Shown: positions 7,880 to 16,484, numbered from the stretch's first letter. The stretch: 64,000 bases of DNA from JAVJSF01 sp040219555 (GCA_040219555.1 JAVJSF010000001.1:62001-126000), one strand, 5' to 3'. Numbers and translations are program-made. The notes: generated by a model from the letters alone, not told the origin.

Positions 7880-8988
7880 GCCAGGGCGAGCATGCGGTCG
7901 AGGGCCAGCTTGCCGTAGTGGCGCATCTCGTCGCTGACGCGCACCACGTTCACGACCTCGCCGGCCGCCAGCGTCTCGAGACACCAGGTCAGCTTGGGCA
8001 GGTCGATGCGGTTCATGGTCACGCAGGGGCAGATGTGCTCGTTGAGGCAGTGGATGTTCTTGTCCGGATGGCGCAGTCGCAGCCGGTCGACCAGGTTGGC
8101 GTCGGTGCCGATCACCAGGTGCGAGCCGGCGGGTGCCTCCTCGCAGCGGGTGATGATGTACTCGGTCGACCCGTCCTCGTCGGCCGCCTCCACCACGGGG
8201 CGCGGGCACTCCGGGTGCACGATGACCGTCACGTCCGGGTCGGCCGAGCGCGCCTCGTCGATCTGGCGCACCGTGAAGGTGGTGTGCACGTTGCAGAAGC
8301 CCTTCCACAGGATCACCGGGGCCGCGGCCAGGGTGTCCGGGTCGATGCCACCCAGCGTCGGCCGGCGGGCGTCCCACACCGGCAGGGCGTCGGGATCGGC
8401 CCCGAGGCGCGCCATCGTGTTGCGTCCCAGGTGCTCGTCGGGGAAGAAGAACACCGCATCGCCCTCGGATAGGGCCCACTCGAAGGCCTTGACCGCGTTG
8501 CCCGACGTGCACACGGCGCCGCCGTGTTCGCCCACGAACGCCTTCAGGTCGGCGCCCGAGTTCATGTAGGTCAGCGGGATCACGCGCTTGCCGGGCAGGG
8601 CGTCGGTCATCTGGGCCCAGGCGTCGCGCACCGTGAAGATGTCGGCGCACTCGGCCAGGTGGCAGCCGGCGCCCAGGTCGGGGAGGATGACGCTCTGATG
8701 GGGCGCGGCCAGCACGTCGGCCGCCTCGGCCATGAAGTAGACGCCAAGGAAGACGATGAACTCGGCGTCCGTGGCGGCGGCCCCGCGCCGGGCCAGCAGG
8801 AACGAGTCGCCGGTGTGGTCGGCGAACGCGATCACCTCGTGCTTCTGGTAGTGGTGGCCCAGGATCACCGCGCGCTCACCGAGGGCCCTCCGGGCCTCCC
8901 AGGCGCGCTCCCAGAGGACGGGATCGAGCCCGGCGTCGGGCGGGACCGGCGCACAGACCGGGGCCGCGAGGGGTGCGTGGGTGCTCAT
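7876..8988 (-). CDS. nadA: Quinolinate synthase
   Basis: A 370-residue iron-sulphur enzyme condensing iminoaspartate with dihydroxyacetone phosphate to quinolinate. Visible features: ILGHHYQ (43-49), Cys109 in GAGCHLAEC, TYMNSGADLKAF, a Cys in WKGFCNVHTTF, VHPECPR, and a Cys pair in HICPCVTMN. Three of these cysteines should hold the [4Fe-4S] cluster, as in the three-cysteine NadA type. GGAGG lies five bases before ATG 8988. The gene overlaps nadB by four bases and nadC by four, so the three products are probably made in step. Confidence 0.95.
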   Translation of the reverse strand: MSTHAPLAAPVCAPVPPDAGLDPVLWERAWEARRALGERAVILGHHYQKHEVIAFADHTGDSFLLARRGAAATDAEFIVFLGVYFMAEAADVLAAPHQSVILPDLGAGCHLAECADIFTVRDAWAQMTDALPGKRVIPLTYMNSGADLKAFVGEHGGAVCTSGNAVKAFEWALSEGDAVFFFPDEHLGRNTMARLGADPDALPVWDARRPTLGGIDPDTLAAAPVILWKGFCNVHTTFTVRQIDEARSADPDVTVIVHPECPRPVVEAADEDGSTEYIITRCEEAPAGSHLVIGTDANLVDRLRLRHPDKNIHCLNEHICPCVTMNRIDLPKLTWCLETLAAGEVVNVVRVSDEMRHYGKLALDRMLALA

Positions 8989-10565
8989 GCTGCCTCCGTG
9001 ACGAGCGACCGGCGCCGGCGCCGGATCGTTGGTGCGAGGGGGTGGGGTGCGCCGTCGACCCAGGCCACGCGATGCGCCTGCGCCGGGTCGGACGACGGGA
9101 TGTCGCTGCGGTGGTGCGCCCCGCGGCTCTCCCGGCGGTGCTCGGCCGCCGCCGCCGTGGCGCGGGCGACCAGGAGCAGGTTGTCGGTCTCCGCGTCGCC
9201 GGTCGCGGGCAGCGCCGCCAGGCCGGCGCGGGCGCGGGCCAGGCCCTCGGCGTCGCGCTCCACCCCGACGCCGGTCCACATCCAGTCCTGCATGGCGGCG
9301 CGCACCGCGGCCGGGTCGCCCGCGCCGGCATCGGGCGGGCGCGCCGTCCCGCGCGGGCCCTCGGGCCAGTCCGCCAATCCGTGCTCGTCGGCCAGCGACC
9401 AGCGTGCCCCGGAGGCCAGCACCGCCGCCTCCAGCAGCGAGTTGGAGGCCAGGCGGTTTGCGCCGTGTGCGCCCGTGCAGGCGGCCTCGCCGACGGCGTA
9501 GAGGCCCGGCACGGTGGAGCGGCCCGCCAGGTCGGTCATCACGCCGCCCATCGCATAGTGCGCGGCGGGCGTGACCGGGATCGGGTCGGTGGCCAGATCC
9601 AGGCCGTGGCCCGCGCAGTGGGCGCTGATGGTGGGGAACTGGGCGCGTACCCGGTCCGCGTCCAGGTGGCGCAGGTCCAGGGTCACGGGCGCGTCGTCCT
9701 CGATCGCCCGGCGGGCGATGGCGCGCGCCACCACGTCGCGCGGACCCAGCTCGGCCATCGGGTGCAGGTCGGCCATGAAGCGTCGCCCCGAAGCGTCGCG
9801 CAGGTGGGCGCCGGCACCCCGGACGGCCTCGCTGACCAGCCACAGCGGGCTGCCCCCGAGGGCGAGCGCGGTGGGGTGGAACTGGACGAACTCGAGGTCG
9901 ACGACCGCCGCGCCCACCCGGGTGGCGAGGGCCGGTCCGTCGGCGCTCGCGCCCATGGGGTTGGTGGTGTAGGGGTACAACTCGCCGGCACCGCCGGTGG
10001 CCAGGACCACCGCGCGGCCCCGGCGGGAGCGCGACGAGCCGTCGGCGCCGACGCTGCGGACGCCCACCGCCGCGCCGTCCTCCAGCAGGACCTCCACGGC
10101 GCGCTCGTCCTCGGCGACCTCCACGCGGCGGTCGGCGCGCAGCGCCGCCGAGAGGGCGATGGAGATGTGTGCACCGGTGGCGTCCCCGCCGGCATGCAGG
10201 ATCCGCGGGGCCGAGTGGGCACCCTCGAGCCCCAGGCTCGGGCGGCCGCGGTCGCCGTCGAAGGCCACCCCGTACTCGCGCAGCACCGCCACCTGGTGCG
10301 GGCCCTCGCGGCAGATGCGCGCGGCGGCGTCGATGTCGCACAGGCCGGCGCCGGCGGCCATCGTGTCGGCCAGATGGGCCTCGATGGAGTCGTCCGGGTC
10401 GATGGCGGCGGCCATGCCGCCCTGGGCGGCACGCGTGCTGCCCTCGCCGAGCCGGCGCTTGGTGATCAGCACGACCGGGCCGTCCTCGGCGAGCCCGAGG
10501 GCCATCAGGGCACCCGAGATGCCGCTGCCGACCACGATGACGGGGTCCTGCTCGTCCCGGTGCAT
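8985..10565 (-). CDS. nadB: L-aspartate oxidase
   Basis: A 526-residue flavoprotein oxidising L-aspartate to iminoaspartate, the first step of de novo NAD synthesis. FAD-binding VIVVGSGISGALMALGLA lies at the N-terminus. Further motifs are GSTRAAQGGMAAA, the HPTAL loop, the RRFM segment, AAHYAMGGV and the second FAD contact GLYAVGEAACTGAHGANRLASNSLLEA. All are shared with the succinate dehydrogenase/fumarate reductase flavoprotein family. The operon context with nadA and nadC fixes the identity. ATG 10565 has an AGGGAGA ribosome site. Upstream lie paired TTGTC/GACAA boxes that may be an operator. Confidence 0.95.
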   Translation of the reverse strand: MHRDEQDPVIVVGSGISGALMALGLAEDGPVVLITKRRLGEGSTRAAQGGMAAAIDPDDSIEAHLADTMAAGAGLCDIDAAARICREGPHQVAVLREYGVAFDGDRGRPSLGLEGAHSAPRILHAGGDATGAHISIALSAALRADRRVEVAEDERAVEVLLEDGAAVGVRSVGADGSSRSRRGRAVVLATGGAGELYPYTTNPMGASADGPALATRVGAAVVDLEFVQFHPTALALGGSPLWLVSEAVRGAGAHLRDASGRRFMADLHPMAELGPRDVVARAIARRAIEDDAPVTLDLRHLDADRVRAQFPTISAHCAGHGLDLATDPIPVTPAAHYAMGGVMTDLAGRSTVPGLYAVGEAACTGAHGANRLASNSLLEAAVLASGARWSLADEHGLADWPEGPRGTARPPDAGAGDPAAVRAAMQDWMWTGVGVERDAEGLARARAGLAALPATGDAETDNLLLVARATAAAAEHRRESRGAHHRSDIPSSDPAQAHRVAWVDGAPHPLAPTIRRRRRSLVTEAA

Positions 10566-10572
10566 AGTCTTG

Positions 10573-10620
10573 TTGTCTCCCTGACAAGAACTGCCGGACG
10601 GATTGACGTCAAACTGACAA
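10573..10620. promoter_or_regulatory. Operator-like inverted repeats between nadB and hisC-like gene
   Basis: TTGTC-TCCCT-GACAA (10573-10587) is an inverted repeat immediately before nadB. A second box contains the perfect palindrome TTGACGTCAA (10603-10612) followed by ACTGACAAT. The heptamer CTGACAA occurs in both (10581 and 10614), 33 bases or about three helical turns apart. This spacing suits two bound dimers on one DNA face. A repressor of NAD synthesis is a reasonable guess, but no regulator gene is adjacent. Confidence 0.4.
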
Positions 10621-10647
10621 TAGCGGAGCGTCGGCGCCGCGAGTCCC

Positions 10648-10653
10648 TAATCT
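10648..10653 (+). promoter_or_regulatory. -10 element for leaderless hisC-like gene
   Basis: TAATCT ends seven bases before GTG 10661. The implied transcript would begin at the start codon, so this gene is probably translated without a Shine-Dalgarno sequence. Confidence 0.45.
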
Positions 10654-10660
10654 GGACGAC

Positions 10661-11767
10661 GTGACGATCCGCACCTCACCGCGGCTGACCGACATGCCGC
10701 ACTACGAGCCCGGCCTCACCACGGCCGAGGTCCTGAAGCGCTTCGGCCTCACCTCGGCTGTGAAGCTGGCCTCCAACGAGAGCCCGTTCCCGCCCATGCC
10801 CGAGGTTGCCGAGGCGGTGGCGGGCGGCGTGGCCACGCTGAACCGGTATCCGGACGGGCCGGCGCGCACGCTGCGCCGCGATCTGGCCGAGCGCCACGGG
10901 GTCGATCCGGCCCAGGTCACGGTCGGCAACGGCTCCTGCGAGCTGCTGCTGCTGGCCGGCCAGGCCCTGCTCGATCCGGGCACGACGGTCATGTCCGCGA
11001 CGCCCTCGTTCAGCCTCTACGGCCACCTGGCGGCGGCCGCCGGCGCCGGCGCAGTCGAGGTCCCGCTGGCCGACGATCACGGCCACGACCTCGAGACCAT
11101 GGCCGCGCTCATCGACGAGCGCACGCGCCTCATCATCATCTGCAACCCCAACAACCCGACGGGCGTGTACCGCTCGGCCGACGCGATCGAGGCCTTCCTC
11201 GACCAGGTGCCCGAGGACCTCCCGGTGCTGGTCGATGAGGCCTACAACGAGTTCGTCGCCGCCCCGGATCGCGGGCGGGTGCTCTCCCTGGCGCGGGAGC
11301 GGCCCAATCTGCTGGTGACCCGCACCTTCAGCAAGGCGCACGGCCTGTGCGGGCTGCGGGTGGGGTACGCGGTGGGCTCGGAGGCCTGGGTGCGCGCCAT
11401 CGACACGGTGCGCCAGCCCTTCAACACCAACGCCCTCGCCCAGGCCGCGGCCATCGAGAGCTTCCGCCGCCAGTCCGAGCTGGACCGGCGTGTGCGGGCC
11501 ACCATCGCGGCGCGGGCCGACCTGGTGGCCGACCTCCAGGGGGAGGGGTGGGAGGTCGTCCCCAGCGAGGCGAACTTCGTGCTGGCGCTGCCGCCGCCCG
11601 CCCTCGGAGGCGGGGCCGCGGTGCACCGTGCGTTGTTGGAGCGCGGCGTGATCGTGCGCGACGGTACGTCGCTGGGATGCCCGGGCCGCCTCCGCATCTC
11701 GGTGGGCACCCCCGAGGAGCATGCGGTCTTCGCCGGAGCGCGTGCCGCCCTGATGCACCCGCGCTAG
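10661..11767 (+). CDS. HisC-family aminotransferase (histidinol-phosphate or aromatic)
   Basis: A 368-residue class I/II PLP aminotransferase of the HisC family. Visible: KLASNESP near residue 35, NPNNPTG, DEAYNEF, the PLP lysine in TFSKAHGLCGLRVGYA, and a C-terminal RISVG arginine for substrate carboxylate binding. HisC enzymes convert imidazole-acetol phosphate to histidinol phosphate, and many also aminate phenylpyruvate and 4-hydroxyphenylpyruvate. No other his gene is nearby, whereas chorismate mutase, DAHP synthase and EPSP synthase are. I therefore favour an aromatic or dual role, without proof. GTG start, apparently leaderless. Confidence 0.85.
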   Translation: MTIRTSPRLTDMPHYEPGLTTAEVLKRFGLTSAVKLASNESPFPPMPEVAEAVAGGVATLNRYPDGPARTLRRDLAERHGVDPAQVTVGNGSCELLLLAGQALLDPGTTVMSATPSFSLYGHLAAAAGAGAVEVPLADDHGHDLETMAALIDERTRLIIICNPNNPTGVYRSADAIEAFLDQVPEDLPVLVDEAYNEFVAAPDRGRVLSLARERPNLLVTRTFSKAHGLCGLRVGYAVGSEAWVRAIDTVRQPFNTNALAQAAAIESFRRQSELDRRVRATIAARADLVADLQGEGWEVVPSEANFVLALPPPALGGGAAVHRALLERGVIVRDGTSLGCPGRLRISVGTPEEHAVFAGARAALMHPR

Positions 11768-11770
11768 GCT
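11765..11770 (+). promoter_or_regulatory. -10 element for the gene at 11813
   Basis: TAGGCT overlaps the stop codon of the preceding gene. The implied transcription start near 11777 gives a leader of about 35 bases. The same hexamer recurs before trpS, aroA and def. Confidence 0.35.
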
Positions 11771-11812
11771 CACACAGCAGGATCGTTCATCCATCTACTT
11801 GGGACGGTCGCG

Positions 11813-12508
11813 ATGTCCGAGCCCGTTGTGCGCCGACTGCTCGTGCTGGCGAACGAGACCTGTTCGGGCTCCGAGTTGATGCGTGAGATCCGCGAGCGTG
11901 CGGACGGCGCTGAGGTGCTCGTCGTGGCGCCCGCGCTGGTCTCCCGCCTGCACTACTGGATGTCCGACGAGGACGAGGGCATCGCGGCGGCCGGTCGCCG
12001 GCTGGAGCGTTCGGTCGAGCGCTGCGGGGCGGCCGGCGTCGCGACCCGCGGTGCCATCGGTGACTCGGATCCCCTGCAGGCCCTCGACGACGCGATGCGC
12101 ACGTTCGCGCCGCACGAGGTCATCATCGCCACCCATCCCGCCGATCGCTCCAACTGGCTCGAGCGCGGCCTGGTGGAGCAGGCGCGAGCCCGCTTCGAGG
12201 TGCCCATCACGCACGTCGTCGTGGACCTCGTGGCCGAGGAGGCCGCCGTCGTCGAGCGTGAGCCGCCCGACCCGGCCGCGCCGGCGCGCGAGCGGCACAC
12301 CGCCCGGGACTTCGGCCTGCTGGCGCTGGCGGGGTTCCTGGCCATCGCCGGCAGCCTCGTGTCGTTCATCTTCTACGCGCTGGATGCGGCCGACTGGGTC
12401 ATCTGGGGCTGGGTGCTCGTGTTCGACCTGGGGCTCAAGATCGTGGCGATGGCGGCGCTCTGGGTGCTGTTCCAGCGGCGCGCACGGGCCGACCGCCTGG
12501 ACCTCTAG
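11813..12508 (+). CDS. HUP/universal-stress-like domain protein with two membrane helices
   Basis: 231 residues. The N-terminal 145 residues look like a UspA-type nucleotide-binding (HUP) domain: RRLLVLANETCSGSEL as first strand and loop, EVLVVAPAL as second strand, IGDSDPLQALDDAM, and EVIIATHPADRSNWLERGLVE. After a charged linker come two hydrophobic helices (about 166-190 and 195-218) and a basic tail, so the HUP domain probably faces the cytoplasm from a membrane anchor. Function unknown. It has its own promoter-like hexamer and is followed by a hairpin, so it is likely a single transcription unit. Confidence 0.75.
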   Translation: MSEPVVRRLLVLANETCSGSELMREIRERADGAEVLVVAPALVSRLHYWMSDEDEGIAAAGRRLERSVERCGAAGVATRGAIGDSDPLQALDDAMRTFAPHEVIIATHPADRSNWLERGLVEQARARFEVPITHVVVDLVAEEAAVVEREPPDPAAPARERHTARDFGLLALAGFLAIAGSLVSFIFYALDAADWVIWGWVLVFDLGLKIVAMAALWVLFQRRARADRLDL

Positions 12509-12511
12509 CTG

Positions 12512-12540
12512 CCCACCCTCCCGGTCTCCCGCCGGGTGGG
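12512..12540 (+). terminator. Hairpin after the HUP-domain gene
   Basis: CCCACCC (12512-12518) pairs with GGGTGGG (12534-12540) just after the stop codon, with smaller internal pairing. No T run follows. It marks the end of the upstream unit before the separate leader of DAHP synthase. Confidence 0.4.
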
Positions 12541-12698
12541 GGCACGCTGGTACCCTTGACGGGCGGCGGCCGGCGGGCCGTCAGGTGTGCCCGGCCGCCC
12601 GCGTGGGCGGTGCCCGCGACCGCCCGGCGCTCCGGCGCCTCGGGGGGTGGGGGCGGCGCACCGACCACACAGACCCAGCGGGCGGCGAGGACAGCACC

Positions 12699-13742
12699 AT
12701 GATGATCGTGATGAAGGAAGGGGCCACCGAGGAGCAGGTGCGCCAGGTCATCGAGCGGATCGAGGCCGCGGGGGCGAAGGCCCACCCGTCGATCGGCGAG
12801 TTCATCACGGTGATCGGCGCCATCGGCGACGACCGCGAGCTGGTGGCCTCGCTGCAGCTCGAGGGTGAGCCCGGCGTCGAGCGCGTGGTGCCCATCCTCA
12901 AGCCCTACAAGCTGGTCAGCAACGACTTCCGCGGCGGCCCGACGGTGGTCGACGTGGCCGGCCGCAAGTTCGGGCGCGGCAACTTCGGCCTGATCGCCGG
13001 CCCGTGTGCGGTGGAGAGCCGCGAGCAGACGCTCACCTCGGCGCGGGCCTGCAAGGAGGCCGGCGCGTCCCTGCTGCGCGGCGGCGCCTACAAGCCGCGG
13101 ACCTCGCCCTACGCCTTCCAGGGCATGGGCAAGGAGGGCCTCCGGATCCTCGCCGAGGCGCGCGAGGAGACGGGACTGCCGGTCGTGACCGAGCTGATGG
13201 ACGTGCGCAGCATCGAGGACGTGCTCGAGGTCGCGGACATGATCCAGGTCGGCGCGCGCAACATGCAGAACTTCGACCTGCTCCGCGAGCTGGGCCGCAC
13301 CTCGACGCCGGTGCTCCTGAAGCGGGGCCTCTCGGCCACCATCGAGGAGTGGCTGATGTCGGCCGAGTACATCGCCCACCAGGGCAACTCGGACATCGTC
13401 CTGTGCGAGCGCGGCATCCGCACCTTCGAGACGGCCTACCGCTCGACCCTGGACATCCAGGCGGTGCCCGCGGCCAAGCAGCTCACGGCGCTGCCGGTGA
13501 TCGTCGACCCCTCGCACGCCGCCGGCAAGCGCGACCTGATCCTGCCGATGGCGCGCGCCGCGGTGGTGGCCGGCGCCGACGGCCTGATCGTCGAGGTGCA
13601 CCCGGCCCCCGAGACCGCGCTGTGCGACGGGCCCCAGGCGCTGCACTCGGACACCTTCGGCGCCTGGGTGGCCGACGTGCGCCGCTGCGTCGAGCTCATG
13701 GGCCTGGTGATGGCCGGCGAGGACGCCGCGGTCGCCGTCTGA
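12699..13742 (+). CDS. aroF: DAHP synthase with N-terminal regulatory domain (AroF beta type)
   Basis: A 347-residue 3-deoxy-7-phosphoheptulonate synthase, which condenses phosphoenolpyruvate and erythrose 4-phosphate to open the shikimate pathway. The first 70 residues form the small ferredoxin-like domain known from Thermotoga DAHP synthase, where tyrosine or phenylalanine binds for feedback control. The barrel shows LIAGPCAVES, LLRGGAYKPRTSPYAFQG, QVGARNMQNFDLL, LLKRGLSA and VDPSHAAGKRD. Tandem ATGs open the gene; ATG 12699 follows GCGAGGA. About 190 bases separate it from the preceding gene, with a -10-like TACCCT near 12551 implying a GC-rich leader of about 140 bases. Confidence 0.93.
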   Translation: MMIVMKEGATEEQVRQVIERIEAAGAKAHPSIGEFITVIGAIGDDRELVASLQLEGEPGVERVVPILKPYKLVSNDFRGGPTVVDVAGRKFGRGNFGLIAGPCAVESREQTLTSARACKEAGASLLRGGAYKPRTSPYAFQGMGKEGLRILAEAREETGLPVVTELMDVRSIEDVLEVADMIQVGARNMQNFDLLRELGRTSTPVLLKRGLSATIEEWLMSAEYIAHQGNSDIVLCERGIRTFETAYRSTLDIQAVPAAKQLTALPVIVDPSHAAGKRDLILPMARAAVVAGADGLIVEVHPAPETALCDGPQALHSDTFGAWVADVRRCVELMGLVMAGEDAAVAV

Positions 13743-13780
13743 TCGGTCGCCCGCCCGGCGCGGGCGTCCAGCAGGCCCCC

Positions 13781-13808
13781 ACGGGGCGCGCCGCCCGGCG
13801 CGCCCCGT
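13781..13808 (+). terminator. Perfect 12-bp terminator hairpin after aroF
   Basis: ACGGGGCGCGCC, a GCCC loop, and GGCGCGCCCCGT form a perfect 12-base-pair stem. It sits between aroF and trpS and ends five bases before the trpS -10 hexamer, so the stem DNA lies where a -35 region would be. Confidence 0.6.
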
Positions 13809-13812
13809 TCCG

Positions 13813-13818
13813 TAGGCT
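13813..13818 (+). promoter_or_regulatory. -10 element for trpS
   Basis: TAGGCT ends nine bases before the trpS ATG. The transcript would be leaderless or carry only two or three leader bases. Confidence 0.4.
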
Positions 13819-13827
13819 GCGGGCCAT

Positions 13828-14856
13828 ATGACCCAGACCGCCCCGCGTCCCGTCTCGCTGACGGGCATCAAGCCCACCGGCATCCCGCATCTCGGCAACT
13901 ACGTGGGCGCCATCCGGCCGGCCATCGCGCTGGCCGACCGGTACGACGCCTACTACTTCATCGCCGACTACCACGCGCTCACCACCGTGCGCGACCCGGC
14001 CCTGATGGACGAGTACACGCGATCGGTGGCGGCCACCTGGCTGGCCTGTGGTCTGGACCCCGAGCGGGTGGTCTTCTACCGCCAGTCCGACGTGCCCGAG
14101 ACCTTCGAGCTGGCCTGGGTCTTCTCGTGCCTCACGTCCAAGGGGCTGATGAACCGCGCCCACGCCTACAAGGCGGCCGTCGATCGCAACCGCGAGGCCG
14201 GCGAGCCCGACCTGGACGCCGGCGTCAGCATGGGCCTCTTCAACTACCCGGTCCTGATGGCGGCCGACATCGTCGTCATGGAGGCGGACGTCGTGCCCGT
14301 GGGCCGGGACCAGGTCCAGCACGTCGAGTACGCGCGCGACATCACCGAGCGCTTCAACCTGGCCTACGGCGGCCGGTACGCGCTGGCTGTGCCCGCCCAC
14401 TCCGTGGACGAGGCGGCCGACGCCCACACCATGCCGGGCCTGGACGGGCGCAAGATGAGCAAGTCGTACGACAACACCATCCCGCTCTTTGCGCCGGCGA
14501 AAGAGCTGGAGAAGCTCGTCAAGCGCCTCAAGACCGACAGCACCCCGCTGGAAGAGCCGAAGGATCCGGACGCCTCGAACCTGTTCGCCATCCACCGGCA
14601 GTTCGCGACCGACGCCCAGAGCGCCGACCTGCGCTCCCGGATGCTCGCCGGCGGGATCGGCTGGGGCCACATCAAGGGCGAGCTGTTCCAGGTGCTGGAC
14701 GGGTACCTGGCCGGCCCGCGCGAGCGCTACGCGGCCCTGATGGACGATCGTGCCGGCCTGGATGCCGTCCTCGCCGCCGGCGCCGAGCGCGCCCGCGTCC
14801 GGGCGCGCCGGGTGCTGGACGACGTGCGGCGCGCCGTCGGGATCGCGGCGGGCTGA
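13828..14856 (+). CDS. trpS: Tryptophanyl-tRNA synthetase
   Basis: A 342-residue class I synthetase attaching tryptophan to its tRNA. The HIGH-equivalent is in TGIPHLGNYVGA (about residues 17-28) and the KMSKS loop is intact in DGRKMSKSYDN. Between them are LMAADIV and VPVGRDQVQHVEYARDI, typical of bacterial TrpRS. No T-box fits upstream: the gap is 85 bases, occupied by the aroF terminator and a -10 hexamer. The product works with the aromatic amino acid genes around it, though it appears separately transcribed. Confidence 0.95.
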   Translation: MTQTAPRPVSLTGIKPTGIPHLGNYVGAIRPAIALADRYDAYYFIADYHALTTVRDPALMDEYTRSVAATWLACGLDPERVVFYRQSDVPETFELAWVFSCLTSKGLMNRAHAYKAAVDRNREAGEPDLDAGVSMGLFNYPVLMAADIVVMEADVVPVGRDQVQHVEYARDITERFNLAYGGRYALAVPAHSVDEAADAHTMPGLDGRKMSKSYDNTIPLFAPAKELEKLVKRLKTDSTPLEEPKDPDASNLFAIHRQFATDAQSADLRSRMLAGGIGWGHIKGELFQVLDGYLAGPRERYAALMDDRAGLDAVLAAGAERARVRARRVLDDVRRAVGIAAG

Positions 14857-14883
14857 CAGCGTCCGGGGCGGGCCCCGCGGACG

Positions 14884-15708
14884 CTATACCGTGCGGAGGT
14901 GGGCCGCGATCGCCTTGGAGAGCGCCCCGCCGCGCCAGGCCAGCGGGCTCTGCCCCGGCTCCTCCACGGTGTAGGTCGCACCGGGGATCAGCGCCGCGTA
15001 CTCCTCGGCGACCGCCAGCGGGTGGTCCGGGTCGGCCTCGTCGCGGCTCCCCACGACGAGGGTCGGCACCGCGAGACCCTCCAGGGCCTCCATCCCCTCG
15101 AAGGCGTGCGAGCGCGGGACGCCGCGCAGCGCATCTGCCACCGCCTCGGGGTGGGCATGGCGCCCCAGCCGCTGGCGGATGACCCTGCGCACCGAGTCGC
15201 GGAAGCGCTCCTCGATGGAGAACGGCTCCAGCGCGGCCACGAAGGCGTCGGGGCCGCCCTCCTCCAGCGCAGCGGCCAGCGCGTCCCAGCGCTCCAGCGC
15301 CTGCGCGCCGGACGGCGCGCCGCGATGGGCCGGGGTGATGATCGTCAGAGAGCGCACCCGTCCGGGGTGGGTCAGGGCGAGGGCCACCGCGGTGGCCGAG
15401 CCCATCGACTGGCCCACCAGGTGCGCCCGCTCGATCCGCAGGTGGTCCAGCACCGCCACCGCGTCGTCGACCATCGCCGGATAGGTGTAGTCGTCCGGTG
15501 TCGGTGCCGGTGAGGACACGCCGTGGCCGCGGGCATCGAACGCCACGACGCGGTGGCCGGCGCGCTCCAGCGCGCGCGAGCCGTGCACCAGGTAGCGGCG
15601 CGTGGCCGACAGCCCGTGGAGCAGCAGCACCGCGTCGCCCGTCCCGGCCTCCTCGCCGGCCAGGCCTACCTCGTCGCGGGTCAGGACGAACTCGATCGGC
15701 TCCGACAC
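14884..15708 (-). CDS. Alpha/beta hydrolase with catalytic His replaced
   Basis: A 274-residue alpha/beta hydrolase fold protein. Visible: oxyanion motif LLHGLSATR (29-37), nucleophile Ser101 in GQSMGSA, and Asp223 in VGSRDEAD. At the place where the family carries the catalytic His (normally GHSPL), this protein reads PGQSPLAW, so position 253 is Gln encoded by CAG. The rest of the fold looks intact. It may be a non-hydrolytic paralogue, or use another residue; a sequencing error is possible but one base off. GTG start at 15708, two bases after the SDR stop, suggests co-translation with the SDR. Confidence 0.8.
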   Translation of the reverse strand: MSEPIEFVLTRDEVGLAGEEAGTGDAVLLLHGLSATRRYLVHGSRALERAGHRVVAFDARGHGVSSPAPTPDDYTYPAMVDDAVAVLDHLRIERAHLVGQSMGSATAVALALTHPGRVRSLTIITPAHRGAPSGAQALERWDALAAALEEGGPDAFVAALEPFSIEERFRDSVRRVIRQRLGRHAHPEAVADALRGVPRSHAFEGMEALEGLAVPTLVVGSRDEADPDHPLAVAEEYAALIPGATYTVEEPGQSPLAWRGGALSKAIAAHLRTV

Positions 15709-15710
15709 CG

Positions 15711-16484
15711 TCAGTACGCCTTGGCGCACAGGGCGCCGTCGACCAGCAACTCGGAGCCGGTGATGTAGGACGCATCGTCCGACGCCAGGAACACCACCGC
15801 CCGGGCCACCTCCTCGGGCTTGGCGATGCGCTTGATGGGGTAGCTCGCCTCCATCTCCGCGCGGGTGCCGACGGGGTCGTCGCTCGCGGCGAAGTACTCC
15901 AGGATCATCGGCGTCTCCATGTCGCCGGGCATGACGCAGTTGGCCCGGATGCCGTCCTTCGCGTAGTCGACGGCGATCGCTCGGGTGAGTCCCAGCACGC
16001 CGTGCTTGGTGGCGGTGTAGGAGGTCAGGAACGGGTCGGCGGTCACCGAGAGGATCGACCCGATGTTCACGATGGCGCCCCCTCCCGACTCCCGCATCGC
16101 ACGGACCGCGGCCCTGCAGCCCAGGAAGACCCCGCGCATGTTGACCGCGTTGACCTCCTCCCAGGCGTCCAGCCCGGTGTCGTGCAGCGGGCCTTCGGGC
16201 CCCAGGATGCCGGCGTTGTTGATGTAGCCGTGCACGGCGCCGGCGAGTTCGATCGCGCGCGCGGCGGCGGCCTCGTGGAGGCCCTCGTCGCGCACGTCGC
16301 CCGCGAGGAAGTGCACCGCGCCCTCCAGGTTGGCGGCCTCGGCCTCCAGGGAGCCGCCGTCGGTCGCGTCGCGGCCCACGCCGACCACCTGCGCGCCCTC
16401 GGCCGCCAGTTGCAGCGCCGTGTCGCGCCCCAGTCCCTTGGTGGCACCGGTCACCACGACCGCGCGTCCCGTGAACCTGCCCAT
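15711..16484 (-). CDS. Short-chain dehydrogenase/reductase
   Basis: A 257-residue classical SDR. The dinucleotide-binding TGATKGLG (12-19), NNAG (89-92), Ser143 in NIGSIL, and the catalytic Tyr156-x3-Lys160 in SYTATK are all present. The C-terminal DDASYITGSELLVDG is typical. Substrate unknown; an oxidoreductase of a secondary alcohol or ketone. AAAGGGGG lies a few bases upstream of ATG 16484. It leads a two-gene minus-strand unit with the degenerate alpha/beta hydrolase, and the pair interrupts the plus-strand run of housekeeping genes, suggesting an accessory insertion. Confidence 0.88.
   Translation of the reverse strand: MGRFTGRAVVVTGATKGLGRDTALQLAAEGAQVVGVGRDATDGGSLEAEAANLEGAVHFLAGDVRDEGLHEAAAARAIELAGAVHGYINNAGILGPEGPLHDTGLDAWEEVNAVNMRGVFLGCRAAVRAMRESGGGAIVNIGSILSVTADPFLTSYTATKHGVLGLTRAIAVDYAKDGIRANCVMPGDMETPMILEYFAASDDPVGTRAEMEASYPIKRIAKPEEVARAVVFLASDDASYITGSELLVDGALCAKAY

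Noticed and set aside
13743..13827. T-box leader before trpS
   Set aside because: Only 85 bases are available, occupied by the aroF terminator; no T-box core or specifier loop.
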